DNA of 64,000 bases from Galactobacter valiniphilus (GCF_003575975.1 NZ_QQXK01000012.1:38794-102793), one strand, 5' to 3'. Positions 17,083 through 25,952 are shown, counted from the first letter of the stretch. Made by a program: numbers and translations. Notes: generated by a model from the letters alone, not told the origin.

Positions 17083-17886
17083 ATGAGCGCCATGAGCAAT
17101 GAACGCCGCGACGAGCTCCTCGTCGGCCTGGCCCTCGACGCCCTCGACACCCCGGAAGAGGTAGCGGAGGCCCGCCGCCTGCTCCACCAGGACCCGACGG
17201 CCGCCGCCGAGGTGACGCGCTTCCGCGAGGCAGCGGCGGAGCTGGCGCGGCTGAGCGCCGTGCCCCCGCCGGCGGGCGGCCTGGACGACGCGCTGCGACG
17301 CATCGACGCCCTCGAGGAGGGCGCCGATGCGTCGCCCGGCTCGGCACAGCCCGGCAGCTCATCCGCGCCGCCCGAGGCTGGCACCGCCCGGGCCGAGGAC
17401 CCCACCGCGGTGCCAGAGGGCGTGCTTGCCTTCCGGCCCCGCCGCAGGCTGGCCCCGTGGATCGCCGCGGCGGCCGCCATCGCCATCGCCGTGCCGTCCA
17501 TCGGCCTCGCCGTCGCGCAGCACCAGCGCGCGGCCGTGGCGGAGGCCGGCACCGCGCGCATCATGGAGCTGCTCAGCCAGCCGGGGGCCAAGCTCTCGAG
17601 CGCCACCCTGGCCTCGGGGCAGGGCAGCCTGATCGTGGTCTCCGGCGGCAACGGCACCGACATCATCACGCGCGAGCTGCCGGACGCCGGCACCGACCGC
17701 ACGTATCAGCTGTGGACCATCCAGGCCGGCGGGGACCCCGTGTCCGCGGGACTCGTGGGCGGGGGAGACGCCGTGAACAGCGCTGGCTCCCAGTCCGCAG
17801 GGACCGTCGTCGCCATCACGCTCGAACCGGCCGGCGGTTCCCAGCAGCCCACGCAGAAGCCGATCGCGGCGGTGACGCTGGGCTAG
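17083..17886 (+). CDS. rskA: Membrane anti-sigma factor, RskA type
   Basis: 267 residues: an N-terminal cytoplasmic helical anti-sigma domain (1-75) without the zinc HxxxCxxC motif, a Ser/Pro/Ala-rich linker, one transmembrane helix (about 125-147) and a C-terminal extracytoplasmic RskA domain with RTYQLWTIQAGGDPVSAG and TLEPAGGSQQPTQKPIAAV, both typical of the family. RskA sequesters SigK until regulated proteolysis releases it. It is coupled to sigK (1-bp gap, GGAGGGG upstream). Its stop lies only 2 bp from the stop of the convergent hmuV, with no terminator between them. Confidence 0.85.
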   Translation: MSAMSNERRDELLVGLALDALDTPEEVAEARRLLHQDPTAAAEVTRFREAAAELARLSAVPPPAGGLDDALRRIDALEEGADASPGSAQPGSSSAPPEAGTARAEDPTAVPEGVLAFRPRRRLAPWIAAAAAIAIAVPSIGLAVAQHQRAAVAEAGTARIMELLSQPGAKLSSATLASGQGSLIVVSGGNGTDIITRELPDAGTDRTYQLWTIQAGGDPVSAGLVGGGDAVNSAGSQSAGTVVAITLEPAGGSQQPTQKPIAAVTLG

Positions 17887-17888
17887 CC

Positions 17889-18677
17889 TCAGGCCGCCCG
17901 CGCGGGGCGGACCGGGCCCACGCGAAGCCGCCCGGCGACGTCGAGCACCTCCACGGGGGTGCCGTAGACCTCGCTGAGCACCCCGGCGTCGCACACGGTG
18001 GAGACCGCGCCGGAGGCGCGGACCCGGCCGCGCTCCAGCAGCACGAGCGAGTCGGCGTAGGAGGCGGCGGCGTCGAGGTCGTGCAGCACCACGCCGACCG
18101 CCGCGCCGCGCGAGGCGAGCGTGCGCATGAGCCCGAGCGTCGCCTCGGCGTGCGCCACGTCCATCGCGGAGGTCGGCTCGTCGAGCAGGATGACCGAGCC
18201 CTCGGCCACGGGGGTGGCCTGGGCGATCACGCGGGCGAGCGCCGCGCGCTGTCGCTCGCCGCCGGAGAGGGTCGTGATGTCGCGCTCGGCCAGGGCCGTG
18301 AGGCCCGTCAGCTCCAGCGCGTCGTCCACGGCGGCGGCGTGATCCGAGCGGACCTTGCGCCACGGCGTGCGGCCCATCTCCACGACCTCGCGGACGGTGA
18401 AGGCGAAGGCCACACCGGAGTCCTGCGGCATGACGGCCCGGCGCCGGGCCGCCTCGGCCGCCGGCACGCGGTGGGACTCGCGGGTGCCCAGGTGCACGGT
18501 CCCGGAGCTGGGCTTGAGCTGGCCGGAGGCCACGGCCAGGAGCGTCGACTTGCCCGCACCGTTGGGGCCGATCACGGCCGTCACGGTGCCGGAATCGAGG
18601 CGGAGGTCCACGGCGTCGATGAGCTTGCGCCCCTCGATCGCCACGGTCGCGGAGGAGACGGTCAGTGCGGTGCTCAT
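17889..18677 (-). CDS. hmuV: Heme ABC transporter ATP-binding protein
   Basis: 262-residue ATPase of the iron/heme/B12 importer class. Walker A is GPNGAGKST, the signature LSGGERQRAALARVIAQA, Walker B VILLDEPTSAMD, and the switch H is in VLHDLDAAASYAD. The insertion RRRAVMPQDSGVAFAFTVREVVEMGR is typical of HmuV. It powers heme import through HmuU. ATG 18677 overlaps the hmuU stop (ATGA), and hmuU in turn overlaps hmuT, so the three are one operon ordered T-U-V. Confidence 0.88.
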   Translation of the reverse strand: MSTALTVSSATVAIEGRKLIDAVDLRLDSGTVTAVIGPNGAGKSTLLAVASGQLKPSSGTVHLGTRESHRVPAAEAARRRAVMPQDSGVAFAFTVREVVEMGRTPWRKVRSDHAAAVDDALELTGLTALAERDITTLSGGERQRAALARVIAQATPVAEGSVILLDEPTSAMDVAHAEATLGLMRTLASRGAAVGVVLHDLDAAASYADSLVLLERGRVRASGAVSTVCDAGVLSEVYGTPVEVLDVAGRLRVGPVRPARAA

Positions 18678-19837
18678 GCTGCGGCTCCCGGTCGCTTGAG
18701 GGTCCGGCGCAGGAGCACCAGGAACAGGGGACCGCCCACGAGGGCGGTGAAGATGCCCACCGGCAGGTCGCCGAAGGGGATGACGGTGCGGGCGGCGATG
18801 TCGGCCAGGCCCAGCAGCACGGCGCCGCCGAGCGCCGAGAGCGGCACGAGGTAGCGGTGCGACGGGCCGACGATGAGGCGCAGGGCGTGGGGGACGATCA
18901 GGCCCACGAACGCGATGACGCCGGCGAAGGCCACGGCCACGCCCGTCATGAAGCACACGAGCAAGATGGCGACGACGCGCAGCTTCTCCACGTCGATGCC
19001 GGAGGCGGCGGCGGAGCGATCGCCGAGTGCCAGCACATCGAGGCGGGAGCGCAGCGCGAGACAGCCGATGAAGCCGAGCGCAAAGACCGCCGCTGTCACG
19101 CCGACGCCCTCCCACGTGGCCCCGGAGAGGGTGCCCATCTGCCAGAAGATGATCTGCTCACGCGAGCTCGTGTCGCCCATGAAGACGAGGAAGCTCGTGG
19201 CGGCGCCGGCCACGGCGTTGATGGCGATGCCGGTCAGGACCAAGGTGAGGACCACGGCACGCCCGCCGGAGCGGGAGAGCGCCCAGACCACGCCGGTGAT
19301 GACGAGGGCGCCGGCAAACGCGCCGGCGGGGAGCGTCCACGGCGCGGCGGCGGAGAAGCCGAAGACGATGGCGACGCACGCGCCCACGGACGCGCCGGAG
19401 CTCACGCCGATGATGCTCGGCTCGGCCAGGGGGTTGGCGAAGAGGCCCTGCATCACGGTGCCGGCCACGGCCAGGCACGCGCCGACGAGGAGCGCCAGGA
19501 GCGTGCGCGGGAAGCGGATGGTCCACAGCGCCGCGTCGACGCGGTTCTGAAGCGGATCGGCCCCGCCGAAGAGGACGCGGCCGATCGATTCGATGACCTG
19601 GGCCGGGGTGGTGGAGAACTGGCCGAGCGAGGCCGAGACGAGCACGACAGCAAGCAGCGCGGCGGTCAGGGCGCCGGCCGCGATGGCCGCACGCAGGCCG
19701 CGGCGGGAGCGCCGGGCCGGAGCCGAGGACCCAGCGCCCGACGGCGCGGGGGAACCTTCCCCGGCCCCGGCGGAGGCCGGCGCGGGGCCGGAACCCGGCC
19801 CCGCGGCGTCGGGCACCGTGGCCTGGGCCGCGGTCAC
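18674..19837 (-). CDS. hmuU: Heme ABC transporter permease (FecCD family)
   Basis: 387 residues. After a long Pro/Ala/Gly-rich cytoplasmic tail (1-45) come about ten helices of the FecCD/BtuC fold: RFPRTLLALLVGACLAVAG, MQGLFANPLAEPSIIGVSSG and the ATPase-coupling loop GVIAFVGLIVPHALRL are diagnostic. It forms the transmembrane channel for heme delivered by HmuT. The GTG start overlaps the hmuT stop (GTGA) and its own end overlaps hmuV. Confidence 0.88.
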   Translation of the reverse strand: MTAAQATVPDAAGPGSGPAPASAGAGEGSPAPSGAGSSAPARRSRRGLRAAIAAGALTAALLAVVLVSASLGQFSTTPAQVIESIGRVLFGGADPLQNRVDAALWTIRFPRTLLALLVGACLAVAGTVMQGLFANPLAEPSIIGVSSGASVGACVAIVFGFSAAAPWTLPAGAFAGALVITGVVWALSRSGGRAVVLTLVLTGIAINAVAGAATSFLVFMGDTSSREQIIFWQMGTLSGATWEGVGVTAAVFALGFIGCLALRSRLDVLALGDRSAAASGIDVEKLRVVAILLVCFMTGVAVAFAGVIAFVGLIVPHALRLIVGPSHRYLVPLSALGGAVLLGLADIAARTVIPFGDLPVGIFTALVGGPLFLVLLRRTLKRPGAAA

Positions 19838-20952
19838 TGGCCGCCGTCCTTCGTGTAGATGGCCTGAGCGAGGGCAACCAGGTTGCCCGGCGTGCGCGGA
19901 CCGTAGGCGAGGAGCTGGCCGTCGGCGGCGGTGATGACGCGCTGCGTGGAGCCGGCCGTCGTCGCGGCCATGCCCGGGCGCTTGAGCAGGCCCTCCACGC
20001 CGCCGGCGGACTTCACGCCGTCCTCCATGGCGAGCACGATCTGCGGGTCGAGGCTCACGAGCGCCTCGGCGTTGGCGGGCTTGAGCTGTGTGATGCCGTT
20101 CTCGGCGGCGGAGTCCGCGAGGCCCAGGGCGCCGATGATGTCGGAGGCGCCGTAGTCCTTGCCCAGGATGAAGAAGACGCCGGCGGTGCCGCGCACGTAG
20201 AGGACCACGGCGCGCGGGGCCTGCGGCGTGTTGGCCTTCAGGGCGTTGACGGTGGCCTTGGCCTCCTCGAGCTCGGCGTCGGTCCGCTCGGCGAGGGTGT
20301 CGGCGGCCTCGGGCAGGCCCACGGCGTCGCCGACCTCCTCGATCGTGTCGTCGATGGAGTCCAGCGACGGGGTCTGCTCGAAGCGGACCACGGTCACGCC
20401 GGCGTTCTCCAGCTGCGCGTACTTCTCCTCCGAGCCGATCGTGGTGTTGGTCAGGATCAGCGTGGGGTTGAGATTCAGCACGGCCTCGGTATTGAGGTCG
20501 TGGCCCGACTGCGTGACGACGGGCAGGTCCTTGATGGCCGCCTGCGTGTCCGAGTTGGAGCGGCCCACGAGGTTCTTTTCGAGGCCCAGGCCGATCACGG
20601 TGTCCGTGAGGGTGCCGTAGAGGTCCAGCGCCAGGATGCGGTCGGTCGATGCCACGGTGATGGTCTTGCCGTTGGAGTCGGTGACCTTGGCCGGCAGCTG
20701 CGGCCTCGGGTCCTTCACGGCGGCCGTGACATCGGGAACGGTCGCGGCCTGCGCGGGGCCGCTGAGGCCCAGGGCGTCGACGCCGGCCGGACCGGCCGCG
20801 GTGCCAGCGGTGCCGGCGGTGGCCGGGGCGGGAGACGACGATGCCGTCGTCGGGTTCTGCGACGACGGCGCGGTGCTGGCCCCCGCACAGGAAGCGAGCG
20901 AGAGGGCGGCCACGAGGGCCACGGCAAGGGTGGCTGGCTTGCGATACAACAC
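19834..20952 (-). CDS. hmuT: Heme-binding lipoprotein of the HmuTUV importer
   Basis: 372-residue periplasmic-binding lipoprotein: lipobox LASC with C22, a Ser/Thr/Pro-rich linker to about residue 70, then a class III binding-protein fold (ASTDRILALDLYGTLTDTVIGLG). H151 (QSGHDLN) and Y252 followed by R254 (LYVRG) fit, in spacing and context, the His/Tyr axial heme ligands and Tyr-supporting Arg of corynebacterial HmuT, so heme rather than a siderophore is the expected ligand. GTG 20952 is the start; first gene of the hmuTUV operon. It lies downstream of the large HtaA gene, separated by a hairpin. Confidence 0.85.
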   Translation of the reverse strand: MLYRKPATLAVALVAALSLASCAGASTAPSSQNPTTASSSPAPATAGTAGTAAGPAGVDALGLSGPAQAATVPDVTAAVKDPRPQLPAKVTDSNGKTITVASTDRILALDLYGTLTDTVIGLGLEKNLVGRSNSDTQAAIKDLPVVTQSGHDLNTEAVLNLNPTLILTNTTIGSEEKYAQLENAGVTVVRFEQTPSLDSIDDTIEEVGDAVGLPEAADTLAERTDAELEEAKATVNALKANTPQAPRAVVLYVRGTAGVFFILGKDYGASDIIGALGLADSAAENGITQLKPANAEALVSLDPQIVLAMEDGVKSAGGVEGLLKRPGMAATTAGSTQRVITAADGQLLAYGPRTPGNLVALAQAIYTKDGGQ

Positions 20953-21014
20953 GATGACTACTTGCTCTCTGTGTGGGTCAGCGAAGGCAAAACGAGGGTG
21001 AGGGAGAACGGGGG

Positions 21015-21049
21015 CGACGGCGCCCGCTCGAGGTGAGCGGGCGCCGTCG
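21015..21049 (-). terminator. Hairpin between the large HtaA gene and hmuT
   Basis: Perfect 15-bp arms CGACGGCGCCCGCTC / GAGCGGGCGCCGTCG around a 5-nt loop, starting 9 nt after the HtaA gene's stop on the minus strand. It should end or attenuate HtaA transcripts before hmuT. Confidence 0.7.
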
Positions 21050-21057
21050 GGCCGTGA

Positions 21058-24000
21058 CTAGCGCTGGTCTGCCGCGGACTTGCGGCGGGCGGCGAGGGTG
21101 ATCGCCGCGGCGCCGAGCAGGGCCAGCAGGCCGGCGGTGCCGACCAGGTTGGCCGTGTTGTCCACGCCGGTGGCTGCCAGATCGCCGCAGACAACCTGGG
21201 TGGTCGCGGCGGAGGCCTTGCCGACGGACAGGGTCATGGAGTCCATGGCCTGGCCGGCGTTGTAGAAGCCGGCGAAGGCCTTGGCGCCCGCGGCCGTCAG
21301 CGTCACCGACGCACCGGAGAAGCCGGAGGCGGAACCGCCGGAGAACTTCACGGTGGCGAAGGTGATGTTGGAGGCCGAGAGGTCCTTGCCCTCCATGTCC
21401 TGGCTCTTCACATTGGCGATGAGCGCAGCGGTGCCCGAGCCGGTGACCTGGACCCGCAGACCGGAGAGCGTGGTGTCCAGGAGGCCGTCGTGGCCCGTGA
21501 AGTGCACGCTGCCGGGGAAGGACACGGTGCCCGTGCCGTTCGCGGACAGGGAGCCGGAACCGGCGCCCCACGTGAAGCCGGAGCCCGAGGCCGCGGCGCC
21601 GTTACCCGTCGTGACCTGGCCCTTGGCGATGCCGCCCTTGACGTAGGAGACGAAGGAGGACTTCACGCCCCAGCTGAGGGACACGCCGCCGGCGGTCGCG
21701 GGGACCGTGACCGTGCGGCACTGCTGCTTGGCGGCGCCGGAGTTGGCGGCCGTGTTCCCCGAGGTGGTCTTCTCGCCGTCGGTGGAGCCGGCCGTCGACT
21801 CGTTGTCGGCCTCGTCGTCGCCTGCCGTGGTGGTGCCGCTGTTCTTGGCGTCGGCGTTGACCGACACGGCGTCGAGGACGGTGCCCGCCTCGTAGAAGCC
21901 GGCCAGGGCCGGGACACCGGCCTTGGTCAGCGTGGCCTTGGCGTCGCTCAGGACGAGCAGCTTGGAGGCGGAGACGGCGGCCTTGAAGCCGAGCGCGGCG
22001 TTGTTGAACGTGAGGTTCTTGGCGTCGAAGCTCAGCGACGCCAGCACGACGTCCTTCAGGTTGATGGCGTCCGTCATGGACGTCTTCGGCGCCGTGACGC
22101 TCGCGATCAGTTCGGCCTTCGTGGGGCCCGTAACCTTGACGCGCAGCTGGGAGAAGGTCAGGTCCATCTCGCCCTCGTGGCCCGTGACGTTCACCGTGCC
22201 GTTGAAGGAGATGGTGCCGAGGCCGTTCTTGAGCGTGCCGGAGCCGCCCGTGAAGGAGAACACGCCGTTCTTGGCGGCCTGCTTCGCGCCGTCTGAAACG
22301 GTCAACTTGCCGCCGCCGATCGGGCCGACCACGTAGTCGCGGAAGGACTTCTTGAGGCCCCAGTTCAGGGTGGCGTTGGAGATCGTCAGTTCCTCGTCGG
22401 ACCCGTTGTCGGTGCCGGGAGTCTCCGGGTCGACCGGGGTTTCCGGGCCCTCCGGGTCAACGGGCGCCGGCTTGCCGGGACCGGTCAGGGCCACGGAGGT
22501 GGCGGTGGCGGGCAGGGCCTGGCGGTCGATGACCGTGGCGGCGGTGGCCTTGCCGTGGGCTGACCAGGTGATGACCTCGAGCGCCTCGGCGGCCTTGACC
22601 GCGGGAACCGTCAGCGTGGTGACGAAACCGCCGTCCTTGATCCGGGAACCCATGATCCAGTCCTGGGCCACGGTGGTGCCGTCGGCGATGTCCTCGGCCT
22701 TGGTGCCCTGGGGAACGATGGCCACGTACAGGCCGTTGGCGGTGCCGCCCATGGTGGGGGAGGGCAGGCCCGTGAACTTGGTGCCGGTGATGGAGATCTT
22801 GCGGTCCTTGGCCTCCGGAGTTTCGGGATCCGTGGTGCCCGTGCCGAAGAGGGCGGTCTTCTGGGCGTCGGTGAGGTTGATGCCCACGCGGCTGATGATC
22901 GTTGCCTCCGTCGCCGAACCGTGTGCAGCCCAGGTCAGGACCTCGTAGTCCGTTCCCTTGACGAGCTGCGCCGTGCTCAAGCCGAGGCTCGTGGAGAAGC
23001 TGCCCGTGGCGATGGCGGACTGGCCCAGCCATTGCGTGCCCGGGGCGGAGCTCGACACGGCGGAGCCGGCGCCCTTGACGACGATCGCGGCATAGATGCC
23101 GTCGGCCATAGGCGAGGAGGGCTTCGGCAGGTTGGTGTAGTTGCTGCCGTCGACCTGCAGGGCGAGACCGTCGGTGGCGGTGGCCTTCGTGACCTGCACC
23201 TTGGTGTCCGGGGCGGTGAGCTCGGGCGTCTCGGGCTCGCCGGGGCCGGTGAGGGTGATGCTCGTTGCGTCCTGGGCGAGGGCCTGCTTGTTCACGACGA
23301 TGGCGTCGCCGACGGGGAGTCCGTGCGCGGTCCAGACGGTGACCTCGAGGTCCTGCGCGGCGGCTGCCGCGGGGATGGTGACCTTGCTCGTGAAGTTGCC
23401 CTTGGTGTCGATCGAGGCTGCGGCGACGTAGGCGGTGGCGACGGCCTTGGTGCCCAGATTGGCCTGGGTGACGGTGCTGAGGTCGGTGCCCTTGGGGAAG
23501 AAGCCGACGTAGGCGCCCTTGCCGTTGTAGCCCATGGAGGAGGCGGGGAGGTTGATGAAGTCCTTGCCGGTGACCGTGATCGTGCGATCAACAGGGGACG
23601 GGAAGAGGGCTTCCTTCTGCGCGTCCGTGAACTCGAGGTTGGCACGGTAGGCAACGTTGGCGGCGCTCGGGTTGGTGCGGCGCGGCCAGACGATGACGTC
23701 GTAGTCCTTCGACTTGTCGAGCGCCGTGGCGGCGATGGCCAAGGTGGAGACCGAGAAATCGGTGGCGACGCTCGCCACGGAACCGGTGCCGAGGTACGAG
23801 GACTGCGGCGGGGTCGGGCTGTAGGCGAGCTCGCGGTCGATCACGGCCACGTGCACGCCGGCCGGGTACTTCGTGGTGTCGTAGTCGCTGCCGGCCACGT
23901 TGACCGTGAGGCCGGCGGCTGCGTCCACCTTGATCGAGTGCGAGGACTCGTTCTTTGGCGGGAAGAGCGCATTGACGTTGGCGGCGGTGAGCTTGATGGG

Positions 24001-24456
24001 CTCGAGGTCCATGACAGCGTCGCCCACGGCGAGGCCGTGGGCGCGCCACACGACGATGTCGTAGTCCGTGCCCTTGCTGAGCACGCTCGTGGGAACCGTG
24101 AGCTCGGTGCTCCACGCACCATCCGTGATGGCGGCGGTCTTCACAAAGGACGACGGGGCGCCCTGGGCCAGCGCGCTCGGGTCGGAACCGTGCACGATCG
24201 GCGCCACGTAGAGGCCGGCGTTGTAGCCGATCGAGGAGTTCGGCATGTCGAGATAGCCGGTGCCGGAGATGTTGAGCTTGAGGCCGTCGGCAGCGGAGGC
24301 CGAGACGACCGAAACGGCCGTGGCCGGGGCGAAGTTTTCGCCTCCGGCGGCGTGGGCCGGGGCGGCGGTGCCGGCGAGACCGAGGCCGGCGACGGCCAGG
24401 GCCGTCAGGGCACTCAGGGCGCGGCGCCAGCCCTTGCGGGGCGGGGTGGATGACAT
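21058..24456 (-). CDS. Large cell-surface heme protein: five repeats, two HtaA domains, LAxTG anchor
   Basis: 1132 residues. A secretion signal ends near AHAA (about 37). Five related beta-rich repeats follow (to about residue 670), four of them ending in a W-x-AHG motif (WRAHG, WTAHG, WAAHG, WSAHG). Then come two HtaA heme-binding domains (about 695-850 and 925-1075), separated by an acidic Thr/Ser/Asn linker. Both keep the Ser-xxx-Tyr plus His ligand set of corynebacterial HtaA: S704/Y708/H760 and S934/Y938/H989. The C-terminus is LAATG (1093-1097), a hydrophobic helix and an Arg-rich tail, which is a sorting signal of the class E sortase type. It would capture heme or hemoproteins at the wall and pass heme to HmuT. 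ATG 24456 has GGGAG about 9 nt upstream. It is divergent from heme oxygenase. Confidence 0.85.
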   Translation of the reverse strand: MSSTPPRKGWRRALSALTALAVAGLGLAGTAAPAHAAGGENFAPATAVSVVSASAADGLKLNISGTGYLDMPNSSIGYNAGLYVAPIVHGSDPSALAQGAPSSFVKTAAITDGAWSTELTVPTSVLSKGTDYDIVVWRAHGLAVGDAVMDLEPIKLTAANVNALFPPKNESSHSIKVDAAAGLTVNVAGSDYDTTKYPAGVHVAVIDRELAYSPTPPQSSYLGTGSVASVATDFSVSTLAIAATALDKSKDYDVIVWPRRTNPSAANVAYRANLEFTDAQKEALFPSPVDRTITVTGKDFINLPASSMGYNGKGAYVGFFPKGTDLSTVTQANLGTKAVATAYVAAASIDTKGNFTSKVTIPAAAAAQDLEVTVWTAHGLPVGDAIVVNKQALAQDATSITLTGPGEPETPELTAPDTKVQVTKATATDGLALQVDGSNYTNLPKPSSPMADGIYAAIVVKGAGSAVSSSAPGTQWLGQSAIATGSFSTSLGLSTAQLVKGTDYEVLTWAAHGSATEATIISRVGINLTDAQKTALFGTGTTDPETPEAKDRKISITGTKFTGLPSPTMGGTANGLYVAIVPQGTKAEDIADGTTVAQDWIMGSRIKDGGFVTTLTVPAVKAAEALEVITWSAHGKATAATVIDRQALPATATSVALTGPGKPAPVDPEGPETPVDPETPGTDNGSDEELTISNATLNWGLKKSFRDYVVGPIGGGKLTVSDGAKQAAKNGVFSFTGGSGTLKNGLGTISFNGTVNVTGHEGEMDLTFSQLRVKVTGPTKAELIASVTAPKTSMTDAINLKDVVLASLSFDAKNLTFNNAALGFKAAVSASKLLVLSDAKATLTKAGVPALAGFYEAGTVLDAVSVNADAKNSGTTTAGDDEADNESTAGSTDGEKTTSGNTAANSGAAKQQCRTVTVPATAGGVSLSWGVKSSFVSYVKGGIAKGQVTTGNGAAASGSGFTWGAGSGSLSANGTGTVSFPGSVHFTGHDGLLDTTLSGLRVQVTGSGTAALIANVKSQDMEGKDLSASNITFATVKFSGGSASGFSGASVTLTAAGAKAFAGFYNAGQAMDSMTLSVGKASAATTQVVCGDLAATGVDNTANLVGTAGLLALLGAAAITLAARRKSAADQR

Positions 24457-24614
24457 GACGAACTGCTCCCACTATCGATAAAAAGACGTGCGCGGTTTGC
24501 GACGCTCACAGCACACCCTAAGATGTAGCCAAGCAATAAAGCAAAGCGAGTGTGACCTAAAGCCAGCGAGGCGACTTAGACACACCTCAATGACTACGGA
24601 AAGGTCACCCTGCC
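24457..24614. promoter_or_regulatory. Divergent regulatory region of the heme genes
   Basis: This 158-bp AT-richer gap holds the promoters of the large HtaA gene (minus) and of heme oxygenase (plus). Half-site-like words occur several times (CCCTAAG near 24519, ACCTAAAG near 24557, ACTTAGAC near 24574). They recall pieces of the DtxR/IdeR iron box, but no full 19-bp palindrome is present. Iron or heme control is therefore expected from context, not proven by sequence. Confidence 0.4.
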
Positions 24615-25283
24615 GTGAATACCGACCTCTCGACCTTCTCGGCGCGGCTGCGCCAGGCCACGCGCCTCGACCATGGTGAGGCGGAGACCTCCGCCTTCAT
24701 CACCGAGCTGATGCAGGGTGAGCGCACGGGGGCCGACTACGTCCTGCTGCTGGCGCAGTACCGCCCGCTCTACGCCGCGTTGGAGGCCGCCACGGCCGCC
24801 CGCCGCGACGAGGCCTGCGTGGCCGAGCTGTTCGACCCGGCGCTTGACCGCCTCGCGGCGATCGACGCCGATCTGCCCCGGCTCGTCGAATGGGCCGGGC
24901 TCGAGGAGATCCCGGCGGTCGTGAACTCGACGCTCGCCTACGCCCGTCGGATCGAGGAGGTGGGCCGTCACGAGGATCCCTCGCGTCTCGTGGCGCACCA
25001 CTACCTGCGCTACCTGGGCGACCTCTCCGGCGGCCTGGCCATCGGTTCCCTCGTGGCCCGCCACTACGGCGTCCCCACCGAGATGCTCTCCATGTGGTCC
25101 TTCCCGCAGATCGAGAAGCCCAAGGTCTACAAGGATCGCTACCGCGAGCTCCTGGACCAGTTCGCGGAGCCTTCCCGCGAGGACGCCGTGGTGGAGGAGG
25201 CCTCGCTCGGCTTCCGCCTGAACCGCGAGGTCTTCGGTGATCTGGGTCGTGTCTCGCCGATGCCCGTGGTGGAGCTCGCCTGA
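24615..25283 (+). CDS. hmuO: Heme oxygenase (HmuO type)
   Basis: 222-residue biliverdin-producing heme oxygenase: cleaves heme with O2 and electrons to release Fe(II), CO and biliverdin in the cytosol. The proximal ligand is H20 (TRLDHGEAE) and the distal helix is YLGDLSGGLAIG with G135, D136 and G139, the same numbering as the characterised corynebacterial HmuO, including the catalytic Asp136. GTG 24615 is preceded by GGAAAGG. It is the first gene of a two-gene unit with the small HtaA protein (TGATG overlap) and divergent from the large HtaA gene. Confidence 0.92.
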   Translation: MNTDLSTFSARLRQATRLDHGEAETSAFITELMQGERTGADYVLLLAQYRPLYAALEAATAARRDEACVAELFDPALDRLAAIDADLPRLVEWAGLEEIPAVVNSTLAYARRIEEVGRHEDPSRLVAHHYLRYLGDLSGGLAIGSLVARHYGVPTEMLSMWSFPQIEKPKVYKDRYRELLDQFAEPSREDAVVEEASLGFRLNREVFGDLGRVSPMPVVELA

Positions 25284-25903
25284 TGCGCGCGTCCAAGCCC
25301 TTCAAGGCGCTGACTGCCCTCGCCGCGGCCGGCGCGCTCTTCGTCTCCGGCCTCGTTGCGGCTCCCTCCGCGCAGGCGGCCCCGGTGGTTAACGGGAAGG
25401 TCAGCTCCGCCACGTTGAGCTGGGGTGTCAAGAAGTCGTTCCGCACCTACGTCAAGGGCGGCATCGCCAAGGGCTCGATCAAGGTCACCGGCGGCGCCAA
25501 ACAGGCAGCCAAGAACGGTGCCTTCAGCTTCACGTCGGGCACCGGCACTTTGCGTTCCGGCAAGGGCACGATCACCTTCAAGGGTGCCGTGAACTTCAAG
25601 GGCCACGGCGGCAAGATGAACCTGACCTTGAGCGACATCAAGGTGCAGAAGACCTCGGCGAGTGCTGGCTACCTGGTCGCGGACGCGAAGGCGCCCGCGT
25701 TCCTGGGCAAGAAGGCGATCTCGCTCAATAACAAGCGCATCGCGACCGTCAAGATCACCACCACCAAGGCCTCCGGCGGCAAGGTCCAGCTCAAGATCAG
25801 CAATGTGAAGCTGACGGCCGACGGCTCCAAGGCCCTGGGCAACTTCTACCCGAAGGGCACGGTCATGGACACTGCCTCGGTGAACGGCAAGCTCAAGAAG
25901 TAG
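25283..25903 (+). CDS. Small secreted HtaA-domain heme-binding protein
   Basis: 206 residues: signal peptide ending near AQA-AP (about 33), then a single HtaA domain (LSWGVKKSFRTYVKGGIAKG) with S52, Y56 and H108 as expected heme-ligand residues. It has no transmembrane tail, lipobox or sorting signal, so it is probably a freely secreted or loosely associated hemophore, in contrast to the anchored large protein. Its domain closely resembles the HtaA domains of the large protein (shared VTGGAKQAAKNG-like segment), suggesting duplication. Start ATG 25283 overlaps the heme oxygenase stop by 1 bp. Confidence 0.85.
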   Translation: MRASKPFKALTALAAAGALFVSGLVAAPSAQAAPVVNGKVSSATLSWGVKKSFRTYVKGGIAKGSIKVTGGAKQAAKNGAFSFTSGTGTLRSGKGTITFKGAVNFKGHGGKMNLTLSDIKVQKTSASAGYLVADAKAPAFLGKKAISLNNKRIATVKITTTKASGGKVQLKISNVKLTADGSKALGNFYPKGTVMDTASVNGKLKK

Positions 25904-25952
25904 CTTCCCGCCGTCGGGCACAGTCATGGATGCGCGACGGCGCGTGAAACGC

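Noticed and set aside
24500..24600. A DtxR iron box in the HtaA-HmuO region.
   Set aside because: Only half-site-like words are present; no palindrome of the required length and spacing.
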